A stretch of DNA of 64,000 bases, taken from an uncultured Clostridia bacterium. Its GTDB lineage: Bacteria; Bacillota; Clostridia; Christensenellales; Borkfalkiaceae. The first letter of the stretch is position 1. The number at the start of each line of letters is the position of its first letter. The translations under genes were made by a program, and so were the position numbers. Where the stretch lies: positions 104,908-168,907 of the forward strand of contig CANQOT010000001.1 of assembly GCA_947625555.1 (NCBI GenBank), read 5' to 3'. The notes under the pieces were generated by a model that was not told where the DNA came from, ran no database searches, and saw only the letters and a program-made list of their open reading frames with translations. Positions 52,309 through 60,848 of this stretch are shown here, piece by piece.

Positions 52309-52757
52309 CAGTCAAGTTCCTTTGCGGCGCGGTCCATCGCGCGTTTTTGGTCGCGTTCCTTCAAGGTCTGTTTCTTATCGTAGGTATGTTTGCCCTTGCA
52401 CAGGGCGATCTCCACCTTCACGAGGGCATCCTTGAAATAGACTTTGAGGGGGACGAGGGCAAAGCCCCTTTCGTTGACCCTTCCCACGATCTTGGAGATC
52501 TCGGTGCGGTTGAGAAGGAGCTTTCTGTCCCTTCTCGCATCGCGCGTGGAAAAAGCACCGCTCTTATCGTAGATGGCGATGTGCATGTTTTTAAGGAAGA
52601 TCTCGCCGCCGCGGATCTCGCAGAAGCTCTCGCCGAGGGAGGCCTTTCCCGCCCGCAGCGACTTGACCTCCGCGCCTTCGAGCACGATGCCCGCCTCATA
52701 TTTTTCCTGAATGAAATATTCAAAAGAGGCCGATTTGTTGACTGCAATGATTTTCAT
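52308..52757 (-). CDS. smpB: SsrA-binding protein SmpB
   Basis: A 149-residue protein that brings tmRNA to stalled ribosomes. The barrel includes YEAGIVLEGAEVKSLRAGKASLGESF, and the basic C-terminal tail KKQTLKERDQKRAMDRA reaches into the decoding centre. It follows rnr by 5 nt, the usual pairing, since RNase R degrades the released mRNAs. ssrA itself is not found in the window. Confidence 0.95.
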   Translation of the reverse strand: MKIIAVNKSASFEYFIQEKYEAGIVLEGAEVKSLRAGKASLGESFCEIRGGEIFLKNMHIAIYDKSGAFSTRDARRDRKLLLNRTEISKIVGRVNERGFALVPLKVYFKDALVKVEIALCKGKHTYDKKQTLKERDQKRAMDRAAKELD

Positions 52758-52762
52758 ATCCG

Positions 52763-54844
52763 TTACCGTTTACTATCGATGAGAGCAAATTGCACCCGCC
52801 TTGCGCCCCAATCGACGCCCGCGACCTTGACGCGGACGCTTCCCCCGAGGTGGTAGACGTTCTTCGTCCCGCGGAGCACGAACCTGCTCTCGTAAAATTC
52901 ATAGCTGTCGTCGGGAAGGGTCTCCAAGGGGATAAAGCCTTCGACGGTGTTAGCGAGTTCGGCAAAGAGGCCGAAGCCCGTCACGCCCGAGATCGTCGCG
53001 TCGTATTCCTGCCCGATCTTATCCTGCATGTAGCCGACGATATAGAGGTCGTCCACGTCGCGTTCCGCGTCCTGCGCATTGCGTTCGCATGCGGAAGAGC
53101 GCACGGCGGCGTCCCTTACAAAATCTTTGTATTGCGCCCGCGCTCTCGCGGGATCGGCGAGCATGTCCTTGATGATGCGGTGGATGCACAGGTCGGGATA
53201 GCGGCGGATGGGGGAGGTGAAGTGACAGTATCGCTCCGAAGCGAGCCCGAAGTGGCCGATATTTTGGGGAGAATACTGCGCCTTCATCATGGAACGGAGC
53301 ATCACGCGATTGACGAGCGGATAGAGCGGCGACTGCGCGAGCCCCTTCAAAAGGGCCTGATAATCGCGGGGCGAAACGCTTTCCGCTCGGAACTTTACGG
53401 GGATACCGAGTTCCTTCAAAAAGGTCGAAAAATCGGTCGCCTTTTCCTCCGAGGGCCGCTCATGCACGCGGTAGATAAAGGGTGCGTCCATCTCCGTCAT
53501 GATGTCTGCCACGCTCTCGTTGGCGAGCACCATGAAGCATTCGATCATCTCGTGCGCGAGGGTGCGGCCCGCGTCGGGAATGAAAATCTTGCCGTTTTCG
53601 TACACGATTTTTGCTTCCTTTACGTCGAGGGCGACGCCGCCCCTGCGCTCGCGTGCCTCTTTGAGGATGTTCGTGAGCTCCATGGCGGTATCGACGAAGG
53701 CTACAAGGTCGGGATAGGCCTCGGCTGCGCCTCCCTTCCGCTCATAGATCTCCATGATCTTCGTATAGGTCATGCGGTGCCTCGAACGGATGACGGAGGG
53801 GACGATCTTCTTCTTTAAGACCTTGCCCGCACCGTCTACCGTCATGAGGCAGGAGAGGGTGAGGCGGTCTACGCCCTCGTTGAGGGAGCAGATCCCGTTG
53901 GAGAGGGCGGTGGGGAGCATGGGGAGGACGCGGTCGGGGAAATAGACGCTCGTGCCGCGCTTGAATGCCTCGCGGTCGAGGGGGGAATTGCGGGCGACAT
54001 AGTTGCTCACATCGGCGATATGTACGCCGAGTTCGTAAAGATTCCCGTGCTTTTTTACAGAAATGGCGTCGTCGATATCCCGCGTATCCTCGCCGTCGAC
54101 GGTGATGATGAGCTCTTCGCGGAGATCCTTCCTGCCTTTCAGGTCGCCGATGGGGCGACGCGCCTGCCGCTCGGCCTCCGCTTCGACGTCGGTGGGGAAG
54201 GTCTCGCAAAGATCGTGCGCGCGGATAAGCGCGAGTTCCTCCGTGAAGAAATCGCCGCATTTTCCGAGCACTTCGATGATCTCTCCCGCGGGCAAACGGC
54301 CCTCGAAGGAGGTGATCTTGGCGACCGCCTTACACCCGTCGGGGCAACCCTTATGTTTGCCGGCAGGGATGAAGATCTCCGCACCGTACTTTTTATCGTC
54401 GGGGGAAAGGTATCCCGCGCGGTGGTCGCGGCGGTAGGTGCCGACGAGTTGTTTGATCCCGTGGGAGACGATTGCGAGCACTTCGCCCTCGTCGCCCAGC
54501 CTTCCGCCCGTGCAGACGGCGAGAACAACGTCCCCGTGCAGGGCGCCCTTCATCAGGCGATGGGGGATGAAGAGATCGCGCGTGCCGTCCTCGGGCACAA
54601 AGAAGCCGAAGCCGCGCTCGTTGGCAGAGACGGTACCCTTCTTCGCGCCGAATTGTTCGGCCGTTCCGAAGCGGCCGCGCTCATCCGTGAGCAGTTCGCC
54701 CGTGCGCACGAGGGAGGAGAGCATATCGCGGAGGGCGAGCGCTTCCCGACGCCCGACTTTGATCTTACGGGCGATCTCGTCCGCCGTGTGAAGGGCGAAC
54801 GTTCCGTTTTGAATATTTTCAAGCAGAGATTGTTTTGCGTTCAA
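52763..54844 (-). CDS. rnr: Ribonuclease R
   Basis: A 693-residue processive 3'-5' exoribonuclease. Cold-shock domains occupy about 60-220 (GFGFFVPEDGTRDLFI). The RNB catalytic centre reads TVDGEDTRDIDDAISV, then HIADVSNYV and HFTSPIRRYPDLCIHR, and a C-terminal S1 domain ends the protein. A longer frame starts at a GTG at 54895, but that codon lies within the secG terminator hairpin. TTG 54844, preceded by AGGTGATC, is preferred. The region is transcribed on to smpB. Confidence 0.92.
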   Translation of the reverse strand: MNAKQSLLENIQNGTFALHTADEIARKIKVGRREALALRDMLSSLVRTGELLTDERGRFGTAEQFGAKKGTVSANERGFGFFVPEDGTRDLFIPHRLMKGALHGDVVLAVCTGGRLGDEGEVLAIVSHGIKQLVGTYRRDHRAGYLSPDDKKYGAEIFIPAGKHKGCPDGCKAVAKITSFEGRLPAGEIIEVLGKCGDFFTEELALIRAHDLCETFPTDVEAEAERQARRPIGDLKGRKDLREELIITVDGEDTRDIDDAISVKKHGNLYELGVHIADVSNYVARNSPLDREAFKRGTSVYFPDRVLPMLPTALSNGICSLNEGVDRLTLSCLMTVDGAGKVLKKKIVPSVIRSRHRMTYTKIMEIYERKGGAAEAYPDLVAFVDTAMELTNILKEARERRGGVALDVKEAKIVYENGKIFIPDAGRTLAHEMIECFMVLANESVADIMTEMDAPFIYRVHERPSEEKATDFSTFLKELGIPVKFRAESVSPRDYQALLKGLAQSPLYPLVNRVMLRSMMKAQYSPQNIGHFGLASERYCHFTSPIRRYPDLCIHRIIKDMLADPARARAQYKDFVRDAAVRSSACERNAQDAERDVDDLYIVGYMQDKIGQEYDATISGVTGFGLFAELANTVEGFIPLETLPDDSYEFYESRFVLRGTKNVYHLGGSVRVKVAGVDWGARRVQFALIDSKR

Positions 54845-54865
54845 AGCGATCACCTGTTCCGCGGA

Positions 54866-54898
54866 TATAAAAAGCGGGTAAGCCGAACAGCTCACCCG
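54866..54898 (-). terminator. Terminator between secG and rnr
   Basis: On the minus strand CGGGTGAGC and GCTTACCCG (one G-U) form a 9-bp stem with loop TGTTCG, followed by CTTTTTATA. It may attenuate read-through from secG into rnr. Confidence 0.75.
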
Positions 54899-54928
54899 TT
54901 TCCATTTGCATACTACCGATCTTCGGTA

Positions 54929-55270
54929 TCAGACAAGGCCCCAAAGCGCGGGGATCTGAAGGATGAAGAAGATAACGGCCAGAACGCCCAGCACACCGAG
55001 GCTGATGAATGTCCACATTTTGAGCTTGGATTCGATGGAGCGGCCCTTGTTCTTGCCGTAGAAGGTCTCGCTCGAGCCGCCGAGGGCGTCGATGCCCTGC
55101 GAGTTGCCGGGGGTGACCATCACGAGCACGATGGCGGCGATGGCCGCAACGCCCATGAGGATGATGAAAGTGAGGCTGACGGAGAAGTAGGCCGTATAGG
55201 AAGCCCCGCTACCCGTAAACTGATCCTTCGAAAGAATGAGCAGGTTGTTGACGAAAGAAAGCAAATTCAT
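54929..55270 (-). CDS. secG: Preprotein translocase subunit SecG
   Basis: A 113-residue SecG with two transmembrane helices (about 27-52 and 84-108) and the conserved loop VTPGNSQGIDALGGSSETFYGKNKGRS between them. It aids SecYE-mediated export. AAGGATAAAG precedes the ATG. The secG-rnr-smpB order is classic for Firmicutes. Confidence 0.93.
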   Translation of the reverse strand: MNLLSFVNNLLILSKDQFTGSGASYTAYFSVSLTFIILMGVAAIAAIVLVMVTPGNSQGIDALGGSSETFYGKNKGRSIESKLKMWTFISLGVLGVLAVIFFILQIPALWGLV

Positions 55271-55305
55271 GAATCTTTATCCTTTATTTCCAAGATACGA
55301 AAGCA

Positions 55306-55334
55306 AGTATAACACAGTTTGAAAAAAATGACAA
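55306..55334 (-). promoter_or_regulatory. Promoter of secG
   Basis: On the minus strand TTGTCA (complement of 55329-55334) and TATACT (complement of 55306-55311) are 17 bp apart, 36 bp from the secG ATG. Confidence 0.8.
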
Positions 55335-55399
55335 GTTATTTTTGCTTTTTTCCGAAAAAATTAAGAAAACATTTTCACATCGGGTCGACCTCTCGGGCG

Positions 55400-55428
55400 T
55401 TGACAAATGTTTCCCGCAATAGTATAAT
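55400..55428 (+). promoter_or_regulatory. Consensus promoter giving a leaderless kinase mRNA
   Basis: TTGACA (55400-55405) and TATAAT (55423-55428) are perfect consensus boxes with a 17-bp spacer. The next ATG is at 55436, 7 nt after the -10 box, leaving no room for a ribosome binding site. Confidence 0.85.
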
Positions 55429-55435
55429 AACACCT

Positions 55436-55942
55436 ATGGACAACCTCATTCTCATCGGAATGCCGTCCTCGGGCAAGACGACGGCCGGAAGGCTTGCGGC
55501 AGAGCTCCTGTCGATGCGCTTTCTCGATACCGACGAGCTCATCGCCAAGACGGGCGGAGCGGCCCTTTGCGACCTCATCGATGCCCTCGGCACAGATGGA
55601 TTTTTGAGGCTCGAAGAGCGGGTCTGTATGGGGCTGGATGTCCACAGATGCGTCATCGCCACGGGCGGGAGCGTCGTTTACAGCGATGGGGCAATGCGCC
55701 GCTTGAAGGCCCTCGGCCCCGCCGTCTACCTCAAAACGCGTTTTGAGACGGTGAAGCGCCGTATTCCCGACTTTGCGGCGCGGGGCGTCGTCATGCGGGG
55801 GGAAATCTCATCCCTCGACGGGCTCTATTCCGAGCGCACGCCCCTCTACGAAAGGTACGCAGATATGACCATTGATTGCGACGGACAAACCGCCGCGGAG
55901 ACGGCAAACCGCATCGCCGCCTTCGCAAAGGAGAATTTATGA
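55436..55942 (+). CDS. Second shikimate kinase-like P-loop kinase
   Basis: A 168-residue kinase of the AroK family. Walker A is GMPSSGKTTAGR, DTDEL binds substrate, and ATGGSVVY replaces the usual GGG motif with GGS. The lid is GVVMRGEI instead of the R-P-L-L pattern of the copy at 17814. The catalytic core is intact, yet substrate specificity could differ (for example another small polyol). Start by leaderless initiation. ATGA coupling to gltX. Confidence 0.75.
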   Translation: MDNLILIGMPSSGKTTAGRLAAELLSMRFLDTDELIAKTGGAALCDLIDALGTDGFLRLEERVCMGLDVHRCVIATGGSVVYSDGAMRRLKALGPAVYLKTRFETVKRRIPDFAARGVVMRGEISSLDGLYSERTPLYERYADMTIDCDGQTAAETANRIAAFAKENL

Positions 55943-57576
55943 ACTATAAAGCGCTTGCAGAGCGGCTCTTGCCGGGGGAATATCCTCCGCTTTCGTACTA
56001 TGAGGAAAAATATCCTCCGCGAACCCTTCCCAAGGGGGCGGAAGTTACGCGCCTTGCGCCTTCGCCCACGGGCTTTATCCACCTCGGCAACTTGTTTGCG
56101 GCCATCGCCAACGAGCGCATCGCGCACAGGAGCGGCGGCGTCCTGTATCTCCGCATCGAGGATACCGACTTGAAGCGCAAGGTGGAAGGGGCGGTGGAGG
56201 CCGTCATCAAGGCGCTCCATTATTTCGATATCGAATTTGACGAAGGGGCCGAGATCGGCGGCGAAGAAACCTACGCGCCGTGGTACCAGCGCCAGCGCGC
56301 CGAGATCTACCGCGCCTATGCAAAGCGCCTCATCGAAGAGGGCAGGGCATACCCTTGCTTCTGCACGGAAGAAGAACTTACCGCTCTCCGCGAAGAGCAG
56401 ACGGCAAAGAAGGAGATCACGGGCTATTACGGGCAATATGCCAAGTGCCGCAACCTCACCGAGGAAGAGATCTATCGCAACCTCGACGCGGGCAAGCCCT
56501 ACGTCATCCGCTTGAAATCGCTCGGCAATCCCGAGAACAAGATCGCCTTCCGCGATGCGGTGAAGGGGGAGATCACCGTCACCGAGAACGACCAGGACGT
56601 CGTCATTTTGAAATCGGACGGCATTCCGACCTACCACTTCGCCCACGCCATCGACGACCATTTGATGCGCACGACGCTCGTCATCCGTGGCGAGGAGTGG
56701 CTCGCGAGCCTTCCCATCCACATCGAACTCTTCGACGCGCTCGGCTTCGAACGCCCCCGCTACGGGCACAACTGTTCCCTCATGAAGCAGGACGGCGAGA
56801 CTCGCCGCAAGCTCTCCAAGCGCAAGGACCCCGAGCTCTCGCTCGAATTTTACCGCAAGGAAGGGTATTTCCCCCGCGCCGTCAAGGTCTATATGCTCAC
56901 CCTCCTCAATTCCAATTTCGAGGAGTGGTATCAAAAGAACCCCGACGCCGATCTCGCCGAATTCCCGTTCAAGGTGGAGAAGATGTCCAAGAGCGGGTCG
57001 CTCTTCGATCTCGATAAACTCAATGATATCTCGAAGAACGAGCTTTCCAAGCTCTCCATCGAGGAGATGAGCGCCTTTTTGAAGGGCTGGGCGGAGGAGT
57101 TCGGCACCGAGGCGCAACGGCACTATTTCGACGACGCGGAAAAGCTCGGCGCGGTGCTCTCGCTCTGCATGGGCGTGGGCGGCAAGAAGCGCAGGAAGGA
57201 TCTTACGACGGCCTCACAGGCGATGAAATTCATCGAGTATTTCTTCGAACGCACGCCCCGCACCGACGAATACCGTATCGGCAGGGACGAGAGGAGGGCC
57301 ATTCTCTCCGAATTTCTCGCGGCATACGATCATTCCGACGACGCACAGGCGTGGTTCTGTAAAGTCAAGGAGGTTGCGGCCGCACACGGCTTTGCGACGG
57401 ACATGAAGGAATATAAGCTCGCTCCCGAACGCTTCAAGGGGAGCGTCGCCGACGTTGCGGAGGTGCTTCGCATCGCGACGACGGGCAAGGCCAACACGCC
57501 CGACCTTTGGAGCATCATGCAAATTCTGGGAGAGGGCGAAGTACACGAAAGATTAAAGCAGGCAAAAGATGAGTAA
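55939..57576 (+). CDS. gltX: Glutamyl-tRNA synthetase
   Basis: A 545-residue class Ic synthetase. The HIGH-type motif is APSPTGFIHLGNLF near residue 42, and the KMSKS-type motif is RRKLSKRKD near 295. The catalytic domain is followed by an alpha-helical anticodon-binding region ending near 540. It may be non-discriminating, charging tRNA-Gln too, as in many Firmicutes; the sequence cannot show this. It overlaps thyA by 8 nt. Confidence 0.9.
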   Translation: MNYKALAERLLPGEYPPLSYYEEKYPPRTLPKGAEVTRLAPSPTGFIHLGNLFAAIANERIAHRSGGVLYLRIEDTDLKRKVEGAVEAVIKALHYFDIEFDEGAEIGGEETYAPWYQRQRAEIYRAYAKRLIEEGRAYPCFCTEEELTALREEQTAKKEITGYYGQYAKCRNLTEEEIYRNLDAGKPYVIRLKSLGNPENKIAFRDAVKGEITVTENDQDVVILKSDGIPTYHFAHAIDDHLMRTTLVIRGEEWLASLPIHIELFDALGFERPRYGHNCSLMKQDGETRRKLSKRKDPELSLEFYRKEGYFPRAVKVYMLTLLNSNFEEWYQKNPDADLAEFPFKVEKMSKSGSLFDLDKLNDISKNELSKLSIEEMSAFLKGWAEEFGTEAQRHYFDDAEKLGAVLSLCMGVGGKKRRKDLTTASQAMKFIEYFFERTPRTDEYRIGRDERRAILSEFLAAYDHSDDAQAWFCKVKEVAAAHGFATDMKEYKLAPERFKGSVADVAEVLRIATTGKANTPDLWSIMQILGEGEVHERLKQAKDE

Positions 57577-58399
57577 AGCAGATCTGATCTTTATCGAAAA
57601 TTGCAAAGATATCCTACAAAACGGCGTTTGGGATACCGCGCTCGACGTGCGCCCCCGCTGGGAGGACGGCACGCCCGCGCACACCGTGAAGAAGTTCGGC
57701 ATCGTCAACCGCTACGACCTTCAAAAGGAATTTCCCATCCTCACCCTTCGCCGCACTGCCTTTAAGAGCTGTATCGACGAGCTCCTTTGGATCTGGCAGA
57801 AAAAGAGCAACAACATCCGCGATCTCCATTCCCATATCTGGGATAGTTGGGCGGACGAGAGCGGCTCCATCGGCAAGGCCTACGGCTACCAGCTCGGCGT
57901 CAAACATCAATATAAGGAGGGGATGTTCGACCAAGTCGACCGCGTTCTCTATGCGCTCAAACACGATCCCGCCTCCCGCAGGATCCTGACCAACATCTTC
58001 AACTTCGAGGACTTGCACGAGATGAACCTCTATCCGTGCGCCTATTCCATGACTTTCAACGTCTCGGGGGATACCTTGAACGGCATTCTCAACCAGCGTT
58101 CGCAGGATATGCTCACGGCCAATAATTGGAATGTCGTACAATATTCCATCCTGCTTATCATGATGGCGCAGGTGAGCGGGCTCAAAGCGGGCGAGCTCGT
58201 CCACGTCATCGCCGATGCACACATCTACGACCGCCATGTTCCCATCGTCGAGGAGATCATCGCCCGCGAACCTCTTTCCGCGCCCACCCTTTGGGTGGAT
58301 CCCGCCGTCGGGGATTTCTATGACTTTACGGTGGATTCCTTCAAACTCGCCGGCTATGAATTTCATCCGCTCGACAAGAAGATCCCCGTCGCGATTTGA
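57569..58399 (+). CDS. thyA: Thymidylate synthase
   Basis: A 276-residue folate-dependent enzyme making dTMP from dUMP. The catalytic Cys is in NLYPCAYSMTF, dUMP binding uses QRSQDML and the Asn in ANNWNV, and HVIADAHIYDRH is the conserved late block. PCAY replaces the usual PPCH, a divergence also seen in other ThyA groups. It is followed by folA, so dihydrofolate is recycled by its neighbour. Confidence 0.92.
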   Translation: MSKADLIFIENCKDILQNGVWDTALDVRPRWEDGTPAHTVKKFGIVNRYDLQKEFPILTLRRTAFKSCIDELLWIWQKKSNNIRDLHSHIWDSWADESGSIGKAYGYQLGVKHQYKEGMFDQVDRVLYALKHDPASRRILTNIFNFEDLHEMNLYPCAYSMTFNVSGDTLNGILNQRSQDMLTANNWNVVQYSILLIMMAQVSGLKAGELVHVIADAHIYDRHVPIVEEIIAREPLSAPTLWVDPAVGDFYDFTVDSFKLAGYEFHPLDKKIPVAI

Positions 58400-58414
58400 G
58401 AATAAGGAGAAGGG

Positions 58415-58909
58415 ATGCGCGCCATCTTTCATGCAGATAAAAATTGGGGCATCGGTAAGAAGAACGGGCTGATGTTCGAGCTCCCCAAGGATATGAAGTT
58501 CTTCCGCGAGACGACCTCGGGTAAGGTTGTCGTGATGGGGCTCAATACATTGCGTTCTTTCCCCGGCGGTAAGCCCCTTAAAAACCGCACCAATATCCTT
58601 CTCTGTCCCGAGGACGTGGAGGGAGTGCACACCGTCCATAGCCTTGCGGAACTCTTCGAAGAGGTGAAAAAATACCCCGGGGACGACGTGTTCATCATCG
58701 GCGGGGCGAGCGTGTATCGCACGCTCCTGCCATATTGCACCGAGGCTCTCGTCACCAAGGTGGACTTTGACGGAGACGCGGATACCTTTGTTCCCGACCT
58801 CGACGCCGATCCCTCTTTCACCCTCGTCCAGGAGAGCGCTCCCATAGAGGACAACGGCTACACGATCCGCTTCTGCACCTACCGCAACGAGCGGGTGCGT
58901 GAGGCTTGA
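58415..58909 (+). CDS. folA: Dihydrofolate reductase
   Basis: A 164-residue enzyme reducing dihydrofolate with NADPH. GIGKKNGLMFELPKDMKFFRETT carries the substrate-site Glu (usually Asp) after Phe in place of the common LPW tryptophan. VVVMGLNTLRSF and VFIIGGASVYRTLLP bind NADPH. AAGGAGAAGGG precedes the ATG. It is the last gene before a terminator. Confidence 0.92.
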   Translation: MRAIFHADKNWGIGKKNGLMFELPKDMKFFRETTSGKVVVMGLNTLRSFPGGKPLKNRTNILLCPEDVEGVHTVHSLAELFEEVKKYPGDDVFIIGGASVYRTLLPYCTEALVTKVDFDGDADTFVPDLDADPSFTLVQESAPIEDNGYTIRFCTYRNERVREA

Positions 58910-58916
58910 ATGACGA

Positions 58917-58944
58917 AAACGGTCCGCAGCGGGCCGTTTTTTGA
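58917..58944 (+). terminator. Terminator of the aroK-like/gltX/thyA/folA operon
   Basis: AACGGTCC and GGGCCGTT (one T-G) form an 8-bp stem around a short loop, followed by a T-run. Confidence 0.85.
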
Positions 58945-58949
58945 GTTTT

Positions 58950-58978
58950 TTGACAAGATACGGATTTTGTGCTATAAT
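58950..58978 (+). promoter_or_regulatory. Consensus promoter of the membrane protein/LemA operon
   Basis: TTGACA (58950-58955) and TATAAT (58973-58978) are 17 bp apart. The ATG at 58991 is 12 nt after the -10 box, giving a leader of about 5 nt without a ribosome binding site. Confidence 0.85.
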
Positions 58979-58990
58979 GAATGTCGAACC

Positions 58991-60829
58991 ATGTCGGAAG
59001 AAGAACTTCGGACGGCCGACGACAGTATTTTAGAGCCGCTCGCCGCCTATAAAACCAAATACGAGAGCGCCTTTTCGAAAAGCTGCGAGGAATATTTCCG
59101 AGACCTCGTAGAACGGTCGGGCATAGACGCCGCCGCCAACCGTGCGACCGTCTCGAAGTACGATACGGAGGCCCGCCTTGCAGACGCGGCGGGGGGGAGA
59201 CTTTCCCGCTACAAGGCAGTGAAGATCGCCTTGATCGTCCTCATCGTCCTCTGCGCCGTCCTTCTCTTTGCGGGGATCCTTCTCCTCGTGCAGGGGAACA
59301 CCGTCGTGGGCGCCGTCCTTACCGCGGTTGGACCCTCCGTCATTGCGGGGGCGGTCGTCCTCATCGCCGTCGTCCTCTCGCCGCGCATCAAACGGAGCAA
59401 GGCCGACCAGAGCGCTCACCGCGAAAAGGCGGAAGGGTATCTGCACGAGGCGTGGAAGCAGATGGAGCCCCTCAACGCCCTCTTCGAGAATAATGTCACG
59501 AAGAAACTTATCGAACGGACGGTCCCGCTCATCGAGCTCGACGACTACTTTGACGTCCGCCGCTACGACTATCTGAACGGAAAATACGGCTATGCGGGCG
59601 ACCCCGGCAACAACGCCTCGACGGTCGGTATTCTGACGGGGGAGATCCTCGGCAATCCCTTCGTCGTAGACCGCGTCCTCGTCCATACGATGGGGTCGCA
59701 TACCTATTTCGGCTCGATCGTCATCACATGGGTGACGTATGAGACAAATTCCGAGGGACGTTCGGTGCCCGTTCACCACAGCCAGACGCTCACTGCCTCC
59801 GTCACCCGTCCCAAGCCCTGCTACCGCAGGGAGACCCGCCTCGTCTACGGGAACGAGGCCGCACCCGATCTCCATTTTTCGCGCAGGCCTTCCCATGTTG
59901 AGGATCTCGACGAGGAAGCGCGCGAGAGGAAGGTCAAAAAGGGAGTCGGGAAGATCCGCAAACAACAAAAGAAGGCCATGAAGAGCGGCAAGTCTTTCAC
60001 CGAAATGGGGAACGAGGAGTTTGACGTTTTATTCGGCGCCATCGACCGCGATAACGACGTCGAGTTCCGCCTTCTCTTCACGCCCCTCGCGCAGAGGAAC
60101 ATGGTCGCCCTCCTCACCGACAGCGAGCGTTTCGGCGACGATTTCTACATGCGCAAGGCGGGTTGCCTAAACTATATCATGTCCGAGCATTCCGCCGCAT
60201 GGGATATGGACGAGAGACGGGAAAACTATCTCTCTTATAGCTTCGAGCGCGCGAAGAACAGCTTTATGCAGTTCAACATGCAGTATTTCCGTTCCCTATA
60301 CTTCGATCTCGCGCCGCTCCTTTCCATCCCGCTCTACCAACAGCATAAACCGCACGAGTATCTCTACCATGAGAGCTATCCCCGCAACTTCACCGTACAG
60401 GAGACGGAGTACGCCGTCAACCGCATCGAGGAGAGCGCCTTTGCACCACGCGGCGCAGCAACGCCGTGCATTCTCAAAACGTCCTTCCTCTCCAAGGACG
60501 GCAAGAGCGACCGCGTCCGCGTGACGGCGAGCGCCTACCGCGAAGTGCCGCACACCGAATTTGTGCCCGTATTCGGGGGAGACGGGCATATGCACAGCGT
60601 GCCCGTCGATTGGATCGAATATGTGCCCATCGCCGCGGATACCGACGTCGAGCTCAAAGAGATCGGCCTTTCCGACCGCGAATTTCGCATCGAGGCGGAA
60701 GGGGGGAAATACAGCGCCGCCCTTGCCAAGCACGGGAAATATGCCTACGGTTACAGCCATGGGATCGTGTGCTGCGTCGTGCCCGAGGAGGATTCGGGTT
60801 TCGACGGCGACTTTACCATCGAAAAATAA
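58991..60829 (+). CDS. Large membrane protein of unknown function paired with LemA
   Basis: A 612-residue protein I do not recognise by family. Residues 1-70 are helical and acidic. Two adjacent transmembrane segments lie at about 75-100 and 105-130, and the rest is soluble, with a basic stretch (ERKVKKGVGKIRKQQKKAMKS) near 315. It resembles in layout the DUF3137-like proteins found beside LemA. No catalytic motif is visible. A consensus promoter leaves almost no leader. It probably acts at the membrane together with the LemA-family product. Confidence 0.65.
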   Translation: MSEEELRTADDSILEPLAAYKTKYESAFSKSCEEYFRDLVERSGIDAAANRATVSKYDTEARLADAAGGRLSRYKAVKIALIVLIVLCAVLLFAGILLLVQGNTVVGAVLTAVGPSVIAGAVVLIAVVLSPRIKRSKADQSAHREKAEGYLHEAWKQMEPLNALFENNVTKKLIERTVPLIELDDYFDVRRYDYLNGKYGYAGDPGNNASTVGILTGEILGNPFVVDRVLVHTMGSHTYFGSIVITWVTYETNSEGRSVPVHHSQTLTASVTRPKPCYRRETRLVYGNEAAPDLHFSRRPSHVEDLDEEARERKVKKGVGKIRKQQKKAMKSGKSFTEMGNEEFDVLFGAIDRDNDVEFRLLFTPLAQRNMVALLTDSERFGDDFYMRKAGCLNYIMSEHSAAWDMDERRENYLSYSFERAKNSFMQFNMQYFRSLYFDLAPLLSIPLYQQHKPHEYLYHESYPRNFTVQETEYAVNRIEESAFAPRGAATPCILKTSFLSKDGKSDRVRVTASAYREVPHTEFVPVFGGDGHMHSVPVDWIEYVPIAADTDVELKEIGLSDREFRIEAEGGKYSAALAKHGKYAYGYSHGIVCCVVPEEDSGFDGDFTIEK

Positions 60830-60848
60830 AATCAAGGAGAAATAGAAC

